DNA from: Mayamaea pseudoterrestris
Lineage: Eukaryota > Bacillariophyta > Bacillariophyceae > Sellaphorales > Sellaphoraceae
Length of the DNA: 64,000 nucleotides
Direction: 5' to 3'
Assembly: GCA_027923505.1 (NCBI GenBank)
Contig: BROI01000006.1
Span: 186,001-250,000, forward strand
Shown: positions 42,001 through 50,333 of the stretch, piece after piece
Layout: every line of letters starts with the position of its first letter
Numbering within the stretch: the stretch's first letter is position 1
Position numbers and translations under genes: made by a program
Notes under the pieces: generated by a model
Told to the model about the DNA's origin: nothing
Databases searched by the model: none
The model's input: the letters and a program-made list of their open reading frames with translations, nothing else

Positions 42001-43160
42001 TCACACATCTGCTTCCTTTGCTGGCGATAAGGGTACCTCTTGCATCGCCTCACTTTCCTCGTCCAATAATTTGGAAGGCGATTCACTTGCAATAGTATCA
42101 CTGACCTCATCAGTTTGACTCGAGTGCTCGACCTCGGACGATGGTTGGTGGACAATATCATCCACCTCAAACGTTTTCTGAGCCGGCTCCGGTTCGACTT
42201 CGACTTGCGCAAGGTCAATAGCTTTAGCACCGACACCTACATATTCAAAATCCACATTTTCGGGAATTGAATCACTGGATTCTGCATGTTTCCCAAAGGC
42301 TGCACTAGCTGTAGAAGGCACGCCAAAGAGTTCGGCTGCGCTCTTGATGGACTCGCCGCTTTTTGGCGCCGGAGTCACCGTTGTCTCGCTCGTCAAAATT
42401 AAATTAGCGGGAACCTCCACTGGATCCAATTCTTTCGGTAACTTAGTAAAGGGGGATCCAAAGAGCTCAATAGCACTCTTGACAGATTCGCCGCTTTTTG
42501 GAGCCTGCTGTAGTGGAGCGGCTGGCGCGTCTTCGTCTCTTTCGGCAGAACCATCAGCATTTAATATTTCACTGGGACTTGTGCCCTGCGAGGAGAACAA
42601 AGCCGTTGCTGATTGCTGCGGTAACAATTGCGGTGTGGAGAAAATGTCTTGCGGCGAAACCGTCTTTGAAACCTCAGCTGCTGCATCCGACGCAGCTGGA
42701 GCTGTCCCAACGCGAGCGGGCGGTGGCGAAGCAAAGAGTGAGCTAGCAGTCGCTGTTGGAGCAGGTGGAAACTTGGAGATACTAGATGCTGGCGGCGGAG
42801 CTGGGAATTTGCTCGCTACCAATCCAGGTGGGGATGGGAAAGGTACTGCTGCTGCTGGCGGCTGTGCAAAGGGACTGCTCGTCATAGCTGGCGTTGCAGT
42901 TGACGCCGCAGAAATACTACTTTGACCTTCAGATGACACTCTCGGCGGCGTTGGAAAGGTTCCTAAAACTCCAGCAGGCGGCGATGGAAACGTGGACATT
43001 GACTGTGACCTCGGAGATGTCAAATCAGTCCGCCTTGGAGGAGCAGGAAAAAGGCTACCTGAAGATGGTCCCGACGCGGTTGCTACAACTCTAGAAATAG
43101 GGGCACTTGGCGCAGCTGGTGACTGGTATGCACCCGCAGGCGGTGGCATAAACAACGTTG

Positions 43161-43191
<31 letters not shown>

Positions 43192-44544
43192 TCCCTGTCC
43201 AAACCCATGACTCACTCCCGGTACTCCAGGCGGCGAGACAAACGACGGATAAGCAGCCGAAGCTGGCGCCGAAACGGCAGCATAGGGAGCCTGCGGCATG
43301 GGCCTGCCAGTCATGGGGTCAATTGGAACGTAACGCTGCAAGCCTGCTCGCGCCCCTCCACTGGCAAAGACCGAGTGTCCGCCGGCGAACGGATTCGGTC
43401 CACCAGGAGTAGACCCAGGTGGTGCTAAACTACCATCGCCGCTTGCAGTATTTCCCATTGATCCTATTGATGCTGCATTCCCCGACGTTGGTGGCGGAGG
43501 TGCTAATCGCTGACCCGACGTTGGAGCCTGCGAGTGACCATACTTTTCCTGCAATCGCTTGTCCGAGCTTGACGAATGAAAACCATCCGGTAGCAAGACG
43601 CGCTTGTTTTTTGGATTGTAAATGTGCGCCGACGAGTATCCACGAGTGGCGTAGGCGCTGCTGTTGCTTCCGCCCGATGATGGAGGTTGCTGCTGGAGCG
43701 ATGGTTGATCATTGGAAGAGCTCGCCACGTAGGGAGACGCAGCCGAAGCAGTACCAGCAAGCGGAGGCTGACTCGTCGTCGACAAGGGCGGCTCCGGCAT
43801 AATGTCTGCCGAATTTGCAATAGGCGACTTGTGCGCTGCCAGCGGTGTATCAAAGACAGACGCTGGTGGTCCAGGAGGAATATCTTGCTGCTGCTGCTGC
43901 TGCTGCAAGTTCATCATAGGCGGCGGTCCTCCCATGGGCGGCGGCGGCAAACTCGAGTTACTATAGTTGATTCTCAAGCCGCCCAAGTCGACTCCTGGCG
44001 GTAGACCAACCCCTCCATTATCAAGCGCCTGCTGCGTTTCTCGCTGCAACTGAATCGGTAGCAAGTATTGACGAATTCGATCCAACGTGGCAACGTCGTA
44101 TGGCGTTTGACCGGCATGGTTCTTCGCCAAGGGACTCGCATGAAACTCCGTGACAAGTTTGTGAACCATATTGTAAATGGCATCCTTGTTTGACCCCGCA
44201 CTGGAAGCTGCCGCGTGCAACGGCGTGTCACCCACTGCATCGCAGACATGCACGATATGATTCAAATCACCTCCAGCACTGCTCGTCAACAAGTAATCCA
44301 TGACCCGCAAGAGTCCATACTGACATGCAACATGAAGCGCCGTCTGCTGCTTGGCCACATTGACAATGACGAGACTCATTGGCATGGCGCTGCCAGCATC
44401 TGAACCAAACTGATAGGCCGCCTCCATGGCTCCCTGCTCGTCGGCACGCGTGCAGCAGTGCACAAAGAGACCTGGCGGATCCGTGGGAGGTGGAGCCACT
44501 GCCTGGGAAATGGTTTCCAGCTGCTGCGTGACCCAATTGAACAT
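42001..44544 (-). CDS. Ankyrin-repeat protein with long Pro/Gln-rich low-complexity tail
   Basis: A single exon of 847 residues starting MFNWVTQQLETI. Residues about 25-175 form three or four ankyrin repeats (TALHVACQYGLLRVMDYLL, GDTPLHAAASSAG, GQTPYDVATLDRIRQYLL). The remaining 650 residues are low complexity, rich in Pro, Ser, Ala and Gln, with a nine-residue class polyQ run coded by CAG (43163-43192) and another near 43890. Short repeated units include the FPSPPAG/FPAPPPA type, and PKSGESVKSAIELFG appears again as PKSGESIKSAAELFG. An acidic tail ends it. The IDPMTGRPMP segment is of a kind seen in scaffold proteins of the secretory pathway, but I do not assign a family. It is likely a scaffold or condensate-forming protein. 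Confidence 0.7.
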
Positions 44545-44766
44545 GCTTGTAGGGTATCTACTGATGGCAATACGGAAATGAAAAAAGGTTCTTCGTATGT
44601 TTGTTTTCACTTGTCACTCGTGTTACTGTTTAGTATAGTTCCAACTTGGAACCTTATTCAGACTATGATATCAGCACTCTATAATTTAAAAGAGGTTTGA
44701 GTAACTCTCAGATACCGTATACATTCAGTGTCGGCGTCTATTTTTTGCACCATCTACGCAACCGCC

Positions 44767-44955
44767 ATGGTCGCGAGTCTCTTTCGTCATCGACGAGCGG
44801 TCGCCGCGCCCCTAATGACTGTCGCACCGTTTTCCGCTATAACGGTGCGACATCGTCTTCCGTTTTCACGAATTGAAACGGTCGGCACGATGGCGGCAAA
44901 CAAACATTGTAAGAGTAAGCAACGACGGAACTGGACAGATCCTCTGTCCCGGTAG
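44767..44955 (+). CDS. Possible small basic protein (62 residues)
   Basis: The ATG sits in accgccATGg, a textbook strong initiation context. The product is Arg-rich (MVASLFRHRRAVAAPLM, then VRHRLPFSRIE) and resembles a mitochondrial presequence ending in a basic segment (NKHCKSKQRRNW) that recalls small ribosomal proteins. A gtaaga donor-like site lies inside, so it might be a first exon. Against it: it would break the strict strand alternation and it overlaps a long inverted repeat. Low confidence. Confidence 0.25.
   Translation: MVASLFRHRRAVAAPLMTVAPFSAITVRHRLPFSRIETVGTMAANKHCKSKQRRNWTDPLSR
44820..44852. promoter_or_regulatory. 12-bp perfect inverted repeat in a divergent interval
   Basis: tgtcgcaccgtt and aacggtgcgaca are exact reverse complements separated by nine bases (ttccgctat). 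This is a dyad suitable for a dimeric DNA-binding protein or an RNA hairpin. It lies 280 bp upstream of the ankyrin-protein start and 210 bp upstream of the glycosyltransferase start. Confidence 0.5.
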
Positions 44956-45064
44956 CAAAGGATCGCAAAGAAGCTGCTGCTGGTGTTTGAATAAGAAAGA
45001 TTTGTTAGAATCACATATTTTTGAGCCACACGCTGCGCAACTAATCTAAGCACAAACCAAAATC

Positions 45065-47472
45065 ATGCCGACGCATCAACTGCAACGGATTGCATCTGCA
45101 AAGCAGCACTCATGGCGTCAATTCGCAATATCCATTGCTGCAGCAGCATCACTTGCTCTCATTGCCATTGTAGTATGGAGACAAGAGTCGCAAATTGCAT
45201 CAGTTTCCGCTCCTCTTGCTGCAGGTACACGCCGTCTATCATCATCATCGCAGTCGCTACTACCCACGTTGACAGTGTTTGGCCACTCGCAGACAAACCC
45301 AATTGCGCGCAAGCAGTTGGAGGATTTACATCACATTGCTTCCACCGATACAGTCCAATTGAATGTGCAATTCTTATCGCAGTCGGAACACCGAGAGTTT
45401 GTCCAGGCAAAGTGCAGCAGCGAGGAAAACGTAACAGCCTTGCAACAGTTTGACGCCTTGACGCAAGCCAAGCTGGAGCACTTGGCGACGGAGCTTTACA
45501 AGTGGTGTGCACTGTCGTTGAATGGCGCGGTTTACTTGGACTCTGCGAGTCCGCTACTGATGAGGCTGCCGCAAGTGGTTGCCGCTGCTGATGACACTGC
45601 AAGCGTGGCTATTTTGGGTGACAATTACTTTACGCAAACGATTCATGGTTCACTGACTGTACTGAGGCCAAAGCACGCTTATATTGCCAAGGAAATGCTC
45701 AAGTTGCTGGTGGAAACCTCTGTTTCAGTCTTGCAGACAAGTCCTCTATTAATTCCACGTGCACTGTACGCCCTCATTGCCGTGGATGCAAAGCAAACGT
45801 CGCTTGTGCCTGGAAGAAATGGCGACTCTTGGCTCTTGCTGGAGCAATCGTGCCACATGGATCCAATGACGCGGTCGTGGTCGTCCCAAAGTAGCTGGAC
45901 CGATATGAATAGTCATCGGATTGCTCATCACTGCGCCGACAAGGACGGCTTTTGCTGCATGATGCAAGATGTGGAATCGCATCAAACTGTACTATTGAGT
46001 CGGCATCCCATCTTTCCGTACCAAGTCATTCCAGATGATTCATTACTGCATCGACCATATAATGCAGAAGCGGGTCACTTTTCTCTCGACGACTTGCCCT
46101 ATATTTCAACCATTCGCGAGCAAGTCTTTGCGCGGCCCGAAAACATGCCGGCGACGCCCAACTTTTTCGACACGCTGCTTCGAAACGACTGCTTGCCAGC
46201 AAGTGATACCTGCAACAAGTGCTTGCGCAACAAGTCTGGTGCAGACTGCACGAAATGTGCCAAGGAATGCGACTGCTACTGCAAGACTTTGTGTCACGAA
46301 GCGCCGGAACAAAAGCATGTGGCCAAGGAACTCATTGTGACGCCACCAATGTATGCTCGTGATCCAAACCGCATTATCCCTCGCATTGTTCATCAAACAT
46401 GGTTTGAGCCATTGTCCAAGACCAAGTATCCCAACATGAGTCGACTGGTCGAGTCGTTTAAGCAATCCGGCTGGGACTACAAGTTTTGGTCGGATGCCGA
46501 GGCGCAAAACTTTTTGAGCACGCACTTTCCGTCAGAGATTCGCGAGGCGTACGATTCGCTGCGACCCGGCGCGTTCAAGGCTGATCTGTTTCGATACTGC
46601 GTCTTGCTCATTCATGGTGGCGTGTATGCAGGTACGTTTTCTTTAAATGCGATGCTTTGTTGTCCACGGTGAATACATCCTTTGTCCATCACTAACAACC
46701 TGTTCATTATTCGTACGTAGACGTGGACATTTTGCTCGAGTCGTCTTTGGACTTGTCGATTCCACCTGATGTTGGATTTATGGTGCCTACCGATGAGCCA
46801 GGAATGCCCGTGAACAAGCGGATGTGTTTGTGGAACGGTTTCATTGCTGCGGCACCGGGTCATCCATACCTAATAAAGGCGATCGAGACCGTCGTGAACC
46901 AAGTGCGCAATCGATTTACTTCGGTGGACAATGATGCCACGTATTGTCCTAATCCAGAACTTTCTATCCTTCATGCTTTTGACACATTATTTACTGCTGG
47001 TCCATGCATGCTGGGAGCGTCCATTAATCGAGTGCTCGGTCGGTCTCCGCAGACTCCTTTCTCGACTGGCGAGGTTGACGTACTGTCTGGTAAACAGGCT
47101 CCTTTGACCAAGGCTGGTACTTCTTTCGTCAGAGTATCCGACGATGTTTCGGCAAAGATCCCAGGTCGTACGATTATATTGCATCAGAACAAATGGGACA
47201 TGGGGGCGCATCGGTTTACTTTGCTGGAGAAGAACCTTGTCGTTGCTGCTACTGATCTTCCCGATTCCAATGATCGCGAGAAACTCGAGAGTGAGTCGAC
47301 TGGTACTGGCGGTGGTGTTCATTACAGCAAGACACATGCTAGAACCGGTATATATGGACTCGAAGGTCTTTATATCGACACGCGGAAGGCAGACGAAGAT
47401 ATATTGTTCTTCCTAGATGCGACACAGCAGTCACGCAATAAGGCGGAAGGCGCAATAGCTTTGAGTTCATAA
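45065..47472 (+). CDS. Type II membrane glycosyltransferase, GT32/OCH1-like DXD, two exons
   Basis: Exons 45065-46631 and 46721-47472, with an 89-bp intron (gtacgt...gtacgtag, phase 1); 772 residues. A short cytosolic N-terminus precedes a signal anchor (FAISIAAAASLALIAIVVW, about 21-39). The catalytic domain begins near 435: IPRIVHQTWFEPLS, WDYKFWSDAEAQNFL, PGAFKADLFRYCVLLIHGGVYA, and the nucleotide-sugar DXD motif DVD (523-525), followed by MCLWNGFIAAAPGHPYL. These are the signatures of the OCH1/GT32 sugar-transferase fold. The 300 residues between anchor and catalytic domain have a second region (WCALSLNGAVYLDSASPLL) that itself resembles a degenerate GT fold. A cysteine cluster at about 374-412 (ten or more Cys, such as CAKECDCYCKTLC) follows. 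Golgi glycan synthesis is likely; the acceptor is unknown. The intron falls inside the DXD motif's first codon. Confidence 0.85.
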
Positions 47473-47614
47473 AATCATAGCTTAGCGAGGTTAACTCATT
47501 ATACCGGTATGAGGTAGCTAGTATGTAATAGCGCCATGCCGAGTGTGCTATAGCGTGCACACGATTCTGTACCCAATGGCATGGATTGATATTTTTTGCA
47601 ATTGTGGGCAAGTC

Positions 47615-49718
47615 TCATTTGCTGATTGCCGCCGCTTTTCTCTTGTTAAAAATGCGGCAATCGTCCCAATCTGGATCGTCTGAATCCTCCAATGAATCGC
47701 CCGAAGAAGCAGTAGCATTGTCTTGTTCCGACCGAGATCTATCTACAGATGAGCGACCCGAGTCATTGTTGTCACTTACAGCAGCCGCAGCGCTAAACTC
47801 GCCATTAAAGCCGACATTCATTGCGCTGTAATGCGTACCGTGAATGTTCATGTTATTGTGTATAAACACGGTTTCATCATGTTCGAATGCGGAATGCTCA
47901 TTCAGGTTCTGGCTACACGCATGAACATCTTCACGAGCTTGAGCGGACCTCCCTCCCGGCCTAACATAATCAGCACGCTGAGGGATCTGTGAGACTGGCT
48001 CTAAACCAAAAATGGTGTCTGGATCAAAATTGTGGAACGGGCCTGCCGAGCGAGCACTTGGCTGAGTTGAGTGCACGACAGGCGAGCCAAGCGGAGCAAG
48101 ATCCTCTCCCAAAAAGCGATGAAAGTCGTCGAATGACCGGCTCGTAAAGGGAGGAGAGTATTGTTGCGATTCTTCATCCCTAGCGCCGCCATTGCCATTT
48201 TGCAGTCTTTTTGGTCTCATTGCGAGCTTCACCTTGTCAAATCCGGCGAGGAAATCAGGGACTGGAGATAGCGTGTTTGTATTGACGTGTCTGGAATTTA
48301 CCATTGTCGCATTAGCTTGGGGACTAGCCGTCGATATCCAGACAGGCGATAGCGCGATGCCATGCCCGGACGCAGGCAACACTGGCGGAGGTACGGAGCG
48401 CGGTCTATATACATGCGTTCCGGGCACATTGACTGATGTCGGTATTGATGGGATGGCTTCCGGTTGCATTGCTTGAGCGGCCAATTGCTGATTGATCCCT
48501 TGCGGGCGCTGGACAGTGGTAGAAATTGCTTCTCTTGCCACAACTGGTTCCCCTGGTACAGCAATCTGTTGTTGCTGCTGCATTGCGTTGTAGAATGATC
48601 GTTGCAAAGCAGCGGTAAGCATAGTTGTAGATCCGACCGACGCCGGCGGGGGCATGAGTCTCGTCGCTTCATTCTCTGCGGTGGGTATATAGCCTTGCAC
48701 CAACGCCTGTGAACCAGCTGGTGTCATGTAAGCCATTGACATGGGAGTATGCGCATTTGCCGACACTTGTACAGGGACGAGTATGGTAGTCATTGGCATG
48801 GCAGCAAAATTGGAAGAATCACCATCAGAGTTAGCAGCAAGGATATCGCGAGGATCCTGGTTAAAATGAGAAAATGGGCATGCCATGAGCAGGAAGTCAG
48901 AAGCTGGCGACAAAAGCAAAATTATACAGAAGCATGGATCAACGTACCGGCAACATTTTCTCCGGAAAGACAGCTCTATAGAACAGAAGCTCCTTCTCAT
49001 TTGCTTTTCGTTCCAAAATCTTGATTTCTTCCGGACTCGGTGCAAGTACGCTCATGTTTAGCCTAATCCGGCAAATAAAGAGCATCTTTCCAATTCCCTT
49101 GCCGGCATACTTTTTGCTGATTCGCATTGGTGCGCAATGAAGCTTTCGACTGAGGTAGGAGCGAAGAGTGCTGCCATTTTCGCAGTCAAAGAGATATCCT
49201 TTTTCAAACAATTGTATCAAAATTTCGGCATATTCCTCCTCCTCTGGAATCCATTTACCACTGCGCTGCTTGCGGCCATGAAACAACGGATGCACTGCGA
49301 AACGGTTTGCCGTCGTTGCGACGCCACCATTAAGTTTTGCGAGCAATAGTCCTAGAGGATTTTGCGCGCAAACGGGAAGAATGGATGCTGATGATGGCAA
49401 AAACGGCATGGACCCGGCAGCGGCGGCCATTGGAAGAGTGCATGATGAAGTGGGTGCAGGTAATATCGGCCTTAGATGCTGCGTGGCAGGAGGCACAATC
49501 GTCAAACAAGGTCCGCGCGTTGGAGGCGCAATGCGCACGCTTGATTGACTCCCAGAATACGACGAGGCTGCAGTTTGTTCGTGATGAAAGTGATCTGTAG
49601 ATGGTGGGGCTGCTGGTGCTGGGCACGATGAACCCCCAGTGGAAAAGGGCTGCCTCAAGCTGCTTGCATTCGTTGAATCACTTTGCATGCTCTGATGCAA
49701 CTCTCTACCGGCATACAT
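47615..49718 (-). CDS. Stramenopile conserved-block protein, two exons, possible regulator
   Basis: Exons 49718-48948 and 48856-47615, with a 91-bp intron (gtacgt...ttaaccag, phase 0); 670 residues. The core at about 150-215 reads RSGKWIPEEEEYAEILIQLF, then GSTLRSYLSRKLHCAPMRIS and KKYAGKGIGKMLF. I associate this arrangement with hypothetical proteins that recur in diatoms and other stramenopiles; I know no experimentally defined function. The basic, Cys/Arg-rich SRKLHCAPMRISKK part could bind nucleic acid. The rest is Ser/Pro/Gln-rich and disordered, with a second short block SFDDFHRFLGEDLAPLG (about 425) and an acidic C-terminus (SLEDSDDPDWDDCRIFNKRK). I infer a nuclear regulator. It is the twentieth gene of the alternating series. 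Confidence 0.7.
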
Positions 49719-50333
49719 TCAAATGAAGAGCCCAGCTTGCACAACCGAGGTTCCAATACCTCGGCTCTGTTGCTATCTCAAACGTATTGCACTTCGGGCA
49801 TAGAATCAGGTCCTGGGCGCAGGGGAAGAAGTGCTTTTGGGTCGTAGTTGGCCATCTGCCTATGACCTACGAAAGGCCAATCAGACTGCCCAATGAGGGA
49901 CACCTCGCATGGCAGCCGCTGGGGCATCTGGTCATGGTGATAGCCATGGCGTAACGAGCACCACACCGCTGCAAAAGTGACATGCGTTGATCATGAATAC
50001 GAAAGGGCTTATACCAAGTTGCAGCGAGGAAGCAAACATGACTCATTCACAGAGAAACATTGGTTGATTTTATTCTGAGTTGCACACTCTTTGTAAGATA
50101 GTAATTATCGCTGACATGCATAAATATTCGCAATTCGGACATTCTGGCGCACAGTTCATTGTATTGCCCAACCCTCTTTAGCTCTGACAACACAGACATC
50201 TCCCTTGCTTTAGCTCTTGTCCATGTACGTGCTATACAGAACGTGTATGCCACAATTCACTGAACACTACAATTTAACCAAATGCAGTTATGAACTCGTT
50301 TATATAATATGATAGAGATTTTCAAAAGGCTCA
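49719..50333. other. Intergenic, no gene seen; one short hairpin
   Basis: These 615 bp separate two genes on the minus strand. A perfect hairpin with arms ccgaggt and acctcgg around six bases lies at 49745-49764, just upstream of the conserved-block gene start. No RNA gene is recognised. Confidence 0.5.

Larger units (their letters stand above)
44545..45064. other. Divergent intergenic interval, ankyrin protein / glycosyltransferase
   Basis: These 520 bp lie between two start codons. They contain the 12-bp inverted repeat at 44820-44852 and one small open frame (44767-44955), both listed separately. Nothing else is recognised. Confidence 0.5.
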
